A stretch of DNA of 64,000 nt from DASUPK01 sp963736685 (GTDB lineage: Bacteria; Actinomycetota; Thermoleophilia; Solirubrobacterales; 70-9), in assembly GCA_963736685.1 (NCBI GenBank), contig CAVTPZ010000037.1, positions 124,001-188,000 on the forward strand. Direction: 5' to 3'. This document shows, in pieces, positions 22,746 through 31,245 of the stretch; position 1 is the stretch's first letter; every line of letters starts with the position of its first letter. Made by a program: the position numbers and the translations under genes. The notes below the pieces were generated by a model. The model had not been told where the DNA came from. It did not search any database and saw only the letters and a program-made list of their open reading frames with translations.

Positions 22746-24098
22746 TTAAGCAAACCTTCGCAACGCCAACCGCGCCAGCACGAGATAGCCCACTGTCAGC
22801 AGGGCCAGGTGGAGGAGCGGCAGGCCCAAGCTTGGGCCGGAGGACGACAGGGCTCCCGAGAGGGCGTCCACGGCGGCGCGGAAGGGGAAGGCTCCGGCGA
22901 TCACGTGGATCACGTCGAGCAGGCCCTTGCTCACCGTGCCCGAGGGGACCAGTGAGATGAAGGCAACCGGCAGCGCGAGGGCGAAGGCGAGCAGCGCACT
23001 GGCTCGCACCTCGCGCGCCGCCGCTCCGATCGCCAGGCCCAGACCGGATGAGGCGGCTCCGGCGAACAGGATCGCGGGGACGATCAGGTAGATCCGGCTC
23101 CAGGCGATGGACTCGAAGGGCGTGATCGCCGCCAGCAGGATCAGCGTCACCACCAGTGCCGCGCCCGTGCCGAGAACCGCCTTCTCGATCAGCAGGGCAG
23201 TGCGGCTGACCAGGCCCCGGGTGAGGCGCGTGAAGGTGTTCTCCTCCCGCTCGAGCGCGAGGGAGCCCGAGACGAGCAGAACCGTGACGAACAGCAGGGT
23301 GATCGCGGCTGCGACCGCGACCGCGAAGGTGTCGAGAGGGGGCACGCTGCCGGCGATCACGTCCTTGTTCACCGCGATCGGCTGGCGGACGGAGGCCAGC
23401 AGGCTGTTCGCGAGCGCCAGGTTCTGCCGCGCGAGCCTTGCGAAGTCGCTGACCTGTCCCACCTTGGCTCGCTGCGCCGGGGGCAGGCTCTTCTCGACCT
23501 GGTTGAGGATCTCCTCGGCCTTGTGCAACCCGAGGATGTGCACCGTCTGGTTGATGAAGGGAATCTCGAACGATCCGCCGTTCGCGAGGATCTGCTCGTA
23601 GTTCCCGGCGACATCGCTGATCTTCTGGGAGAGCAGCAGGTTGGCCTGTGTGAGCAGCGAGCGGATCCGGTCGTCGACGACCTGTGCCTTGAGCGGATCG
23701 TCGTCGTTCACGATCACGTCGACGGTCGCCGGCTCACTCGAGTTGGTGCTGAGCTCGCCCTGCAGCTTGCTGATGAAGTCCGCGGGCAGGATCAGGCCGC
23801 CGAGGACGTCCCCGTCCTTCACCTTCTGCTCGACCTCGGCGCGGCTGGAGACGTCGACGCAATCGATCTTCGCGCAGAGCTGGCGGCGCGCCTCGTCCTG
23901 GCTGAAGCCGCCGGAGCCGAGCTGGAGACCGTTGCCGCTCGGAATCTGGTTGAGGAACGCGACCCGGGGCTTCTCCGGGCTGCGTGAGATCGCCAAGCCG
24001 ATCAGAACAGCGAGCACGATCGGATAGACGACCAGCAGCCCGGTGACGAGCGGGGAGCGCCGCAGCAGCTGAAGGTCCTTGACCAGGAGCCACCGCAT
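22746..24098 (-). CDS. ABC-2 type transporter permease
   Basis: 450 residues. An N-terminal membrane helix (about 17-40) is followed by a large extracytoplasmic region of about 200 residues (to about residue 240) and a bundle of five hydrophobic helices at the C-terminus (from TFAVAVAAAITLLFVTVLLVSG). This is the YhgE/YfiM-like or drug-exporter (ABC2_membrane_3) layout. The extracytoplasmic domain contains a CAKIDCV pair that could form a disulfide. Its ATG overlaps the stop of the ATPase gene as TGATG, so the two form an exporter. The substrate is unknown. Confidence 0.85.
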   Translation of the reverse strand: MRWLLVKDLQLLRRSPLVTGLLVVYPIVLAVLIGLAISRSPEKPRVAFLNQIPSGNGLQLGSGGFSQDEARRQLCAKIDCVDVSSRAEVEQKVKDGDVLGGLILPADFISKLQGELSTNSSEPATVDVIVNDDDPLKAQVVDDRIRSLLTQANLLLSQKISDVAGNYEQILANGGSFEIPFINQTVHILGLHKAEEILNQVEKSLPPAQRAKVGQVSDFARLARQNLALANSLLASVRQPIAVNKDVIAGSVPPLDTFAVAVAAAITLLFVTVLLVSGSLALEREENTFTRLTRGLVSRTALLIEKAVLGTGAALVVTLILLAAITPFESIAWSRIYLIVPAILFAGAASSGLGLAIGAAAREVRASALLAFALALPVAFISLVPSGTVSKGLLDVIHVIAGAFPFRAAVDALSGALSSSGPSLGLPLLHLALLTVGYLVLARLALRRFA

Positions 24099-24820
24099 CA
24101 GTGGCCCTGCTTGCGAAGGAAACGGACGAAGTCGTTCTCGGGATCGATCGCGGTCCCCTTGGGCCGGGGGCCGGCTGCGCGGCGCATCTGGGCGAAGCCG
24201 CCATCGAAGATGGTCTCGCCGTCGGCCAGCACGACCAGCCGGTCGCCATAGTGGCTGGCCTCCTCGATCTGGTGGGTCGAGTAGATCACCGTCGTCCCCG
24301 CCTTGGCGAGGCCGGCGACGAACTCCCAGAGCCGGACGCGCTGGCCGGGGTCGAGGCCCGAGCTCGGCTCGTCGAGCAGGAGCACGGATGGCTCGCCGAG
24401 CAGGCCGATCGCGATGTTGATGCGCTGCTGGTTGCCGCCGGAGAGCGAGGAGACCTGGTCGTGTCGCCGCTCCTCGAGCCCTGTCTGCCCGAGCATTCTC
24501 TCGATGGTCGCCTCGACGTCCTCGACCTCCTCCATCCGCGCGAACAGCCGGAGGTTCTCCTCGACGGTCAGCCGCCGGTAGAGGCCCGCCTGCTGCGGGA
24601 CCCAGCCGATCTCCCCGTTCGATCGCTCGATGCGGCCCGAATCGGCCTTTGCGATGCCGGCGAGGATCGAGAGCAGGGTGGTCTTGCCGGCTCCGTTCGG
24701 CCCGAGCACGGCGAGCAGCTCCCCGCGTCCGACATCGAAGCTCACCTCCCGCAGGGCGGCGCGCTCGCCGAACGACTTGGAGAGACCCTCCACCTCGAGC
24801 ACGGGAGCGGCCTTGCTCAT
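24098..24820 (-). CDS. ABC transporter ATP-binding protein
   Basis: A 240-residue ATPase partner of the downstream permease. Walker A is GPNGAGKTTLL, the signature SSLSGGNQQRINIAIGLL, Walker B VLLLDEPSSGLDP, and the switch His in YSTHQIEEA. Resembles multidrug or polysaccharide exporter ATPases of the CcmA/DrrA group. The ATG start is followed at once by the conserved VLEVEGLSKSFGERAAL region. It is divergent from the YmdB-type gene. Confidence 0.92.
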   Translation of the reverse strand: MSKAAPVLEVEGLSKSFGERAALREVSFDVGRGELLAVLGPNGAGKTTLLSILAGIAKADSGRIERSNGEIGWVPQQAGLYRRLTVEENLRLFARMEEVEDVEATIERMLGQTGLEERRHDQVSSLSGGNQQRINIAIGLLGEPSVLLLDEPSSGLDPGQRVRLWEFVAGLAKAGTTVIYSTHQIEEASHYGDRLVVLADGETIFDGGFAQMRRAAGPRPKGTAIDPENDFVRFLRKQGH

Positions 24821-24877
24821 CGCGCGGAAAGCTAGCGGGATGGTCTAAGCGGCACGTCGTCTACGCTCCCCCGCCTG

Positions 24878-25660
24878 ATGAGGCTCCTCTTCATAGGGGA
24901 CGTCGTCGGCAAGCCGGGCCGGGAGGCACTGGCGGCCGCGATGCCCGACCTTCGCGCCGAGCGCATGCCGGACCTGGTCGTCGTCAACGGCGAGAACGCG
25001 GCCGGGGGGGTCGGCATCACCGAGGAGACGGCGGCGCAGATCTTCGAGGCGGGCGCCGGCGTGATCACGCTCGGCAACCACTCCTACAGGCACAGGGACA
25101 TCTACCCGTACCTCGACTCCGAGACCCGGATCATCCGCCCCGCGAACTTCCCGAAGCAGAACCCGGGGCGCGGCCACACGATCGTCGAGGCCGCCGGCAT
25201 GCGCGTCGCGGTCATCAACCTGAGCGGGCAGATGCACCTGAAGGTCGAGCGCAATCCGTTCACCGCGATCGACGAGCTGCTCGAATCGCTCGCCGGCGCC
25301 GCCGACGCGTTCGTGGTGGACTTCCACGCCGAGCTGACCAGCGAGAAGGTGGCGATGGGCTGGCACCTGGACGGCCGGGTCGCCGCCGTGCTGGGCACCC
25401 ACACCCACGTGCCCACGGCCGATTTCCGTGTCCTGCCGGGCGGCACAGCCCACATCTCCGATGTGGGCATGACGGGCTCGCGTGCGGGCGTGATCGGCGT
25501 GAAGCGCGAACAGGCGCTACGCGCCTTCAAGACGCAGATGCCGGTCCGCTTCGATGGAGCGGACGAGGACGTCTGGGTCATGGGCGTCGCGGTCGAGATC
25601 GGAGACGACGGGCTCGCTCGCGGGATCGACCAGATCCTCCTCCCCGTCTCCTCCACCTAG
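24878..25660 (+). CDS. YmdB-family metallophosphoesterase (TIGR00282)
   Basis: 260 residues of the calcineurin-like fold, acting in Bacillus as a 2',3'-cyclic nucleotide phosphodiesterase. Metal and substrate residues are visible: LLFIGDVVGKPG, VVVNGENAAGGVGIT, ITLGNHSY, VDFHAELTSEKVAMG and GTHTHVPTADFRVLPGGTAHISDVGMTG. Length is normal. A TACGCT box (24862-24867) ends 10 nt before the ATG. The last 144 nt overlap the convergent membrane glycosyltransferase gene. Confidence 0.93.
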   Translation: MRLLFIGDVVGKPGREALAAAMPDLRAERMPDLVVVNGENAAGGVGITEETAAQIFEAGAGVITLGNHSYRHRDIYPYLDSETRIIRPANFPKQNPGRGHTIVEAAGMRVAVINLSGQMHLKVERNPFTAIDELLESLAGAADAFVVDFHAELTSEKVAMGWHLDGRVAAVLGTHTHVPTADFRVLPGGTAHISDVGMTGSRAGVIGVKREQALRAFKTQMPVRFDGADEDVWVMGVAVEIGDDGLARGIDQILLPVSST

Positions 25661-27271
25661 CGGCACCGCGCCGCTCGCCAGCAGGGCGATCAGCAGGAAG
25701 GGCAAGAACCAGGGGATGTAGAGGTAGAACCAGTGGTCGATCGTGAGCTGCATGCCGATCATCACTGCCGCCCCGAGCGCGGCCACCGTGACGTAGTCGC
25801 GGCGCCGCGGGCGGAAGGCGACCAGGAGGGCCAGCGCCACGACCGCGACCTTGACGACGGCCTGCAGCCAGCCGAGCGAATGATCCTGCCCCCACACGCT
25901 GAACGGGGAGTCGCGGCCCCCCTGCTCCGCGATCGTCCGGTGCCAGAAGGTCGAGAGGCCGGGGTCCTGGAGGGCCTGGAAACAGACGATGAGGACCGTC
26001 ACCGCGAACGCGATCGTGAAGGGGACGATCACCTTCGCGTATCGGCGGACGATCGTTCGCGGGCGGTCTTGGTCGCCGGCGGTGGCGTTGGTGGCTCCGT
26101 AGGTGGCGAAGAGCGGCCCGAGGGCGAGGGGTGCGAACTTGGTCATCGAGGTCAGGCCCAGCGTGATCCCGCGCGGGATCGGCGCCGTCAGGCAGAGCAG
26201 GGTCGCCACCAGCCCGAGTGAGACCAGGGCGTCGTTGGTGTTCGACTCCAGCACGTAGGCGGTGTACGGGCAGGCCGCCCAGGCGAAGGCGAGCAGGATG
26301 CCGAGCTCGGTTCCCCGGCGCCCGCGGCGAAAGCGCCTGCCCAGCAGGAACAGGCCCGCCATCGTGGCGAGGTCGAAGAAGATCGAGGCGGCGTGGGCGG
26401 CGGGCAGGTCGTCCCAGGTGCCGCTCCAGGGAAGGGCCTGCTCGAAGGGCACGTACGCGTAGTAGGCGACCGGGCCGTAGGTGTCCCCCGACTGGTCATC
26501 CGAGGGGAAGTTGTCGTAGATCGGCTTTTGGTCGGCGATCTTGTCGGCGCCGATCACTCCCGAGTAGCCGACGTCGATCACGTTGGAGTCGACGATGTTC
26601 AGGGCGGTCCGCCCGGCGATCAGGACCACGGTCATCGCGGCGAGAACGACGATCGGCATCGAGGGCCGCAGGCCCGATCCCGGTTTGCGGCGGAAGCCGA
26701 GCCAGAGAGCGCGCCCGAGGAGATAGAGCAGCGGCGGATACGCCAGCGGGACCGAGAGCCCGATGTTCCCCCTGTTGAAGAAGTAGTGCGAGATCCCGAA
26801 GCCGGCGACGATCACCAGGAGGTCCAGATGGGCCAGTCGGAACGGCCGACGCCAGTCGAGCAGGCCCAGGACGAAGATCCCGCAGAGCGGCAGCCAGATC
26901 CAGGGGGCGTTCACCATGCGGCCGAACGCCCCCGGATAGCCGCGAGCCATGTGCCAGGCGACCTGATACCCGGTCCAGGACTCGTCGACGTTTCCCGTTA
27001 CGGGATCGATCACCACTTGGGCCACCTCGTCGTCGCCGTTGAAGAAGCCGACCTCCCAGGCGCCGGTGGAGTCGTTCTTGCTCGCCGACGTGGTCAGGTT
27101 CGGATGAGCCCGCAGCTCGGCGACCGCCTTGGGATCCTGCTTGGCGAGCTCGATCGCCTTCTGCTGGGTGATGGTCTGGGTGTCGGCCTGGGCCTGGGTG
27201 GCCAGGAGCAGGGTCGCCACGAGGGACGCAACGAGAAGGAGACCCGGCTTCGCCATCAGGCGGGGGTGCAT
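25517..27271 (-). CDS. Polytopic membrane protein, GT87/DUF2029-like, with N-terminal PepSY-like domain
   Basis: About 584 residues. Signal-like helix (MHPRLMAKPGLLLVASL), then an exported PepSY-like segment of about 90 residues (TITQQKAIELAKQDPKAVAEL, VAQVVIDPVTGNVDESW). About twelve membrane helices follow, with the loop residues DNFPSDDQSGDTYGPVAYY characteristic of lipid-linked glycosyltransferases of the GT-C kind. The frame starts either here (ATG 27271) or at GTG 27334, 3 nt past the GtrA stop; I prefer the shorter one because the signal peptide is then compact. The last 48 residues are encoded antisense to the YmdB-type gene. Confidence 0.68.
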   Translation of the reverse strand: MHPRLMAKPGLLLVASLVATLLLATQAQADTQTITQQKAIELAKQDPKAVAELRAHPNLTTSASKNDSTGAWEVGFFNGDDEVAQVVIDPVTGNVDESWTGYQVAWHMARGYPGAFGRMVNAPWIWLPLCGIFVLGLLDWRRPFRLAHLDLLVIVAGFGISHYFFNRGNIGLSVPLAYPPLLYLLGRALWLGFRRKPGSGLRPSMPIVVLAAMTVVLIAGRTALNIVDSNVIDVGYSGVIGADKIADQKPIYDNFPSDDQSGDTYGPVAYYAYVPFEQALPWSGTWDDLPAAHAASIFFDLATMAGLFLLGRRFRRGRRGTELGILLAFAWAACPYTAYVLESNTNDALVSLGLVATLLCLTAPIPRGITLGLTSMTKFAPLALGPLFATYGATNATAGDQDRPRTIVRRYAKVIVPFTIAFAVTVLIVCFQALQDPGLSTFWHRTIAEQGGRDSPFSVWGQDHSLGWLQAVVKVAVVALALLVAFRPRRRDYVTVAALGAAVMIGMQLTIDHWFYLYIPWFLPFLLIALLASGAVPLGGGDGEEDLVDPASEPVVSDLDRDAHDPDVLVRSIEADRHLRLEGA

Positions 27272-27337
27272 ACGGCCGCCCAGAAAAGTCGCTACGGGCT
27301 TCGCCCTCCGCTCCGAGAGTGAGCGGCCTCGCACCCC

Positions 27338-27766
27338 CTAGTCGTCGAAGGTCCACAGCTTGTTGCCGACGAAGTTGAACGGCATCGCGATCGCCACCGC
27401 GATCGCCTGAGCCGGCAGCTCGCTCATACCTCCTCCGACGAGCAGCTTGAGCGCAACCAGGTTGACGACCAGCGCGAGCGCGCTGACCGCAAAGAACCGG
27501 GCGGCCTGAAAACCGGCGTGGCCATGTCTGGCGTCGAAGGTCCAGTGTCGGTTCCACCAGAAGTTGTTGGAGACGGCGACGCAGAACGCGAGGATCGCCG
27601 ACGGGATGTAGTGGATGTTGAACGGTCCGTTCAGGATCGCGAACACCACGAGGTTGATCAAATAGCCTGAGGCGCCCACCACGCCGAATTGGAAGAGCTG
27701 GAGCCAGTTGCCCGGCTTGAGGGTGCCTCGGCCGATGCGCTTCGCGGTCTCGACCGGCGGGGTCAT
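27338..27766 (-). CDS. GtrA family membrane protein
   Basis: 142 residues with four membrane helices. The GtrA/DPMS-type signature is visible as FGVVGASGYLINLVVF, AFCVAVSNNFWWNRHWTFD, and the C-terminal AIAMPFNFVGNKLWTFDD. GtrA proteins are thought to help flip undecaprenyl-linked sugars for surface glycan modification. The ATG overlaps the stop of the phosphodiesterase gene (ATGA). It is followed directly by a GT87-like gene, so together they may build or decorate a cell-surface glycan. Confidence 0.9.
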   Translation of the reverse strand: MTPPVETAKRIGRGTLKPGNWLQLFQFGVVGASGYLINLVVFAILNGPFNIHYIPSAILAFCVAVSNNFWWNRHWTFDARHGHAGFQAARFFAVSALALVVNLVALKLLVGGGMSELPAQAIAVAIAMPFNFVGNKLWTFDD

Positions 27767-29298
27767 CCCTGAGGCCTTCCGCCGTTGACACCGAAGTGCT
27801 CGAGGATCACCGGCGCCAGGTCCCTCAGCGCCCACTGGGGCTGCTTGTTCGGTCGCTTCGGGCCGCAGCCCACGAAGACCGCGGGGCCCAGCGAATCGCC
27901 CCGCCCGAGTGAGCCGTGGCTCCCCCCGCCGGCGTGGCTGATCCCGCCCCAGTCGACACATTCGTAGCCCTCGGTGGCGGAGATCAGGATGTCGCCGGCG
28001 TGCGGCGAGGTCAGCGCCGACCAGAGCCGGGAGAGCGCATCGGGATACTCCTCCGACTCGAACCGGCCCCTCGTGATGTCGGCCTCGAGGGCCTCGGGCT
28101 CCCCCTTCACGGACCAACCGTTGCCGCGCAGGTCGCGGAGCTGTCCGCCCGGCCGGAAACGGAACTCCCGCCCGTCGCGTTCGACGACAGCCTCCACCCC
28201 CGCGGGATCGTCGAGCCCGACGCCCTTGCGGATCACCGGGGCGCCGTCCTCCCGCGCGAGCCAGGTGACGAGGTCAACCCCGGCGAGATCGCGCAGGCGC
28301 AGGCGCGCGCGCTCGTGTGTCCCGCCGTGGCGCCGGCCAGTGTCGAGGATGTAGACGGCTCCGGCACGTGAGGTCGGGCTCACCGCGATCTCCGCCTCCT
28401 CCGGCCGATCGGTGTTCGGCTGCAGGACAGCCCAATCCTCGGCCAGCGCGTCCGCAAGGGGGAGCGCGTGCTCCACGGCTGTCTGGGCATGGTCGGCCGT
28501 GAGGATCACGGCGTGCTCCTCCAGGAAGGCATCGAGCCCACCACCGGCCTCGACGAGCCGCGTGAACATCGCGTCCGCCTTGGCGATCGAGTCGATCTGC
28601 GCCTCGGGGCCGTGGCGGTGCGAGTGGAAGTCGTTGTCCGGCAGGCTGAAGAGGAGGAAGTCGTAGGCGCCCTCCTCGACCAGGTTCTCGGCGACGCAGG
28701 CCGAGTACTCGTCCCGCGTGCCGGGGCGGGTGAAGCTGGGGCCGCAGCCGGTCGGGCGGCTCGCGTACAGATCTCCATAGAAGAACTCGTCGGGACCCCA
28801 GACGGCGTGCCGGAAGTTGATCGCCTCTGCCGCGCGCTTGACCAGCCCCTCGAGGCCGAGCTGATGGCGCTGGCGCCCCCGATAGATGAGGAACGGGGTC
28901 GCCGCGGTGCGGATCCCTGCGTCGCCGAGGCTCTCGAAGACCGTCTGCGCCTGCCAGCTCAGATGGTCGAGGTTCATGTTGTAGACGAGGTCGTACATCG
29001 CCCGGAACAGGCCGAATGTCCGGGTCGCCTCGAACGAGGAGCCGTACTCGATGTAGCGGCGCTCGAGCCGGTGGTACCAGTTCATCCCCATCACCCAGTG
29101 GCCGGCGGGGCCGAGGCCGGTCATCATCTCCGAGCTCGCCACCGGGGTGACCGAGGGGAAGCTGGACACCACGTCGGTGACTGTCTGCCCTCGTTCGACC
29201 AGGGCGCCGAAGGTCGGCGCGAGGTCCTCCTCGATCGCACGCAGCAGCATCTCGGGATGCATCGCGTCGACAACGACCAGGACGAGCTTCCGCGGCAC
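27763..29298 (-). CDS. Alkaline phosphatase superfamily phosphodiesterase / nucleotide pyrophosphatase-like
   Basis: A 511-residue protein of the PF01663-type group. Metal and nucleophile residues are visible: VLVVVDAMHPEML (first Asp), SVTPVASSEMMTG with a Thr nucleophile candidate, LPDNDFHSHRHG (Asp/His pair) and TADHAQTAVEH (Asp/His). No signal peptide is seen, so it is probably cytosolic or membrane-associated. The GTG at 29298 is chosen because it starts directly at the first strand; the longer open frame is antisense-like. The gene is followed by GtrA and a glycosyltransferase-like gene. Substrate is unknown. Confidence 0.78.
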   Translation of the reverse strand: MPRKLVLVVVDAMHPEMLLRAIEEDLAPTFGALVERGQTVTDVVSSFPSVTPVASSEMMTGLGPAGHWVMGMNWYHRLERRYIEYGSSFEATRTFGLFRAMYDLVYNMNLDHLSWQAQTVFESLGDAGIRTAATPFLIYRGRQRHQLGLEGLVKRAAEAINFRHAVWGPDEFFYGDLYASRPTGCGPSFTRPGTRDEYSACVAENLVEEGAYDFLLFSLPDNDFHSHRHGPEAQIDSIAKADAMFTRLVEAGGGLDAFLEEHAVILTADHAQTAVEHALPLADALAEDWAVLQPNTDRPEEAEIAVSPTSRAGAVYILDTGRRHGGTHERARLRLRDLAGVDLVTWLAREDGAPVIRKGVGLDDPAGVEAVVERDGREFRFRPGGQLRDLRGNGWSVKGEPEALEADITRGRFESEEYPDALSRLWSALTSPHAGDILISATEGYECVDWGGISHAGGGSHGSLGRGDSLGPAVFVGCGPKRPNKQPQWALRDLAPVILEHFGVNGGRPQG

Positions 29299-29330
29299 GG
29301 CTAGGAGGGAAATCCGGGTATGAGGTTCAT

Positions 29331-29786
29331 CTACCTGAGGACCCGCAGGCCCTCGTGTTTGCGCTCGGCTTGTCGCCGCCGCGAGATCCAAAGGCCGATC
29401 AGGGCGACCAGGACGAGCAGCGAGAACGGCTTGAGAACCAGACTGATGCCCGCGATCGCCGCTGCCGTCAGGACGACGATCGCGGTGAGCCCGCCGGGCG
29501 ACTGCGCCTGCGGCTCAGCCGAGACACCCCCCTGCTGGCGGCGGACCGCCCCCGAGACGACGTCGCGGGTGACCACCGCGGCGAAACCGGCGCCGATCAC
29601 GCCGACGAACAACGCCGGCCAGAGAGCTTCGTTCGCGCCGTGGAGCGCGGCTCCCGCGGCGAGAACCCCGAGCGGAGCGGCCCCGGCGACCGCCCCCCAT
29701 GCGGGCATGATCGGCGGCACGACGACCCCGATGATGAGCCCGACCGCGATGGCCAGGCCGAGCCCCTGGCAGATGGCTAGGAACAT
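29331..29786 (-). CDS. Small polytopic membrane protein
   Basis: 151 residues with four hydrophobic helices arranged as two pairs (residues about 3-50, 55-75, 100-118, 122-137) and a polar loop (AVRRQQGGVSAEPQAQSPG). Not recognised. A TAGCCT box stands 11 nt before the ATG. It heads the minus-strand group that continues with the phosphodiesterase, GtrA and GT87-like genes. Confidence 0.65.
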   Translation of the reverse strand: MFLAICQGLGLAIAVGLIIGVVVPPIMPAWGAVAGAAPLGVLAAGAALHGANEALWPALFVGVIGAGFAAVVTRDVVSGAVRRQQGGVSAEPQAQSPGGLTAIVVLTAAAIAGISLVLKPFSLLVLVALIGLWISRRRQAERKHEGLRVLR

Positions 29787-29868
29787 GATCGGGGCGCAGG
29801 CTACAGGGACTTATCTCAACGCCAGATGAGCTTCACCCCTCCCCGACCGGTCCGCAACACTGTCCGGC

Positions 29869-31245
29869 GTGAGGGAGCCGTCCGAGCAGGAGGGGAAGCC
29901 GAGGCGGCCGGCGCCGCGCCGGAGGCGCGCCCACACCACCTCTCGCGACCTCGAGCGCTACGCGGGCCTGTTCGCGCGCCGCACGCAGGTGATGCGCTCC
30001 TCGGCCATGCGCGATCTGATGGCGATCACCGCTCGGCCCGAGGTGATCTCGCTCGCCGGCGGCCTGCCGGACACCTCGACCTTCCCCGCCGACACCTTCG
30101 CCGCGCAGATGACCCGGATCGCACAGGAGTCCTCCGCCGAAGCTCTTCAGTACGGCCCGACCGAGGGATTCGAGGAGACCAAGGCATGCATCCTCGAGGT
30201 GATGGGAGCCGAGGACATGGCTCCGGACCCCGACGACCTGATCGTCACCACCGGTGGACAGCAGGCGATCGACCTGATCGCAAAGACGCTGGTCAACCCC
30301 GGCGACCCGGTGATCTGCGAGGCCCCCACCTATCCAGGCGCGGTGCCGACGTTCTGCAGCTATGAGGCGGACGTCCACCAGGTGAGCACCGACGAGGACG
30401 GGATGCGGATCGACGAGCTCGAGGAGCTGCTCTCAGCTCTGGCGGTGGCCGGGCGCCGGCCGAAGTTCATCTATTCGGTGCCGAGCTTCCAGAACCCGGC
30501 CGGGGTGACCATGTCGGGCGAGCGACGCCGACGGCTGGTCGAGCTCGCCCGGGAGCACGAGGTCCTGATCTGCGAGGACAATCCATACGGGCTGCTCCGC
30601 TTCGAGGGCGAGCCCGAGCCGACGCTCTACAGCCTGGATGGCGGCGACTACGTGCTCTACCTCGGGACGCTCTCGAAGATCCTCTCCCCGGGGATCCGGA
30701 TCGGGTGGGTGGCGGCGCCTCCCCCCGTTCTGGAGAAGATCGGCCTCGGCAAGCAGGCGGCGGACCTCTGCACCTCCACCCTCACCCAGTACTTCGTGCG
30801 GGAGTACTTCGCGGAGGGCCGCTGGCGCGAGTACATCGAAGACCTGATCGAGATCTATCGCGACCGACGCGACGCGATGCTCGATGCCCTCGAGCGCCAC
30901 TTCCCCAAGGAGGCGGAGTGGTCGCGGCCCGAGGGCGGTCTCTTCCTCTGGGCGACGCTGCCCGACTACATCGACACCACCGATCTGCTTGCGAAAGCCT
31001 TGCGCGAGAACGTGGCCTTCGTTCCCGGCCGGGCGGCCTATGTCGATGGACGCGGCGGGTCTTCCATGCGACTGAACTTCTCCGCAACGGACGAGGACGA
31101 GCTGAGGGAGGGCATCCGCCGCATCGGTGGCGTCATCTCCGAGCAGGTCGAGCTCTACCAGACGATCACGGGGGAACATCGGGTCGAGTCCGATCCAGAC
31201 GACGATGAGCCCGGCGGCGACGTCGTGCCGCTGCCGAAGCGATGA
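29869..31245 (+). CDS. PLP-dependent aminotransferase, class I/II (2-aminoadipate transaminase-like)
   Basis: 458 residues. The fold-type I features are present: LAGGLPDTSTFPAD, LQYGPTEGFEETKACI, VTTGGQQAIDLIAKTLVNPGDPV, PSFQNPAGVTMS, the cofactor Asp-Asn-Pro-Tyr in CEDNPYGLLRFEG, and Schiff-base lysine in LGTLSKILSPGIRIGW. This is the MocR-like/LysN group used for aromatic amino acids or aminoadipate. An Arg/Pro-rich N-terminal extension of about 25 residues and an acidic C-terminal tail are additions. The GTG start is probable. The gene overlaps the next by ATGA, linking it to a D-Ala-D-Ala ligase-like gene. Confidence 0.88.
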   Translation: MREPSEQEGKPRRPAPRRRRAHTTSRDLERYAGLFARRTQVMRSSAMRDLMAITARPEVISLAGGLPDTSTFPADTFAAQMTRIAQESSAEALQYGPTEGFEETKACILEVMGAEDMAPDPDDLIVTTGGQQAIDLIAKTLVNPGDPVICEAPTYPGAVPTFCSYEADVHQVSTDEDGMRIDELEELLSALAVAGRRPKFIYSVPSFQNPAGVTMSGERRRRLVELAREHEVLICEDNPYGLLRFEGEPEPTLYSLDGGDYVLYLGTLSKILSPGIRIGWVAAPPPVLEKIGLGKQAADLCTSTLTQYFVREYFAEGRWREYIEDLIEIYRDRRDAMLDALERHFPKEAEWSRPEGGLFLWATLPDYIDTTDLLAKALRENVAFVPGRAAYVDGRGGSSMRLNFSATDEDELREGIRRIGGVISEQVELYQTITGEHRVESDPDDDEPGGDVVPLPKR

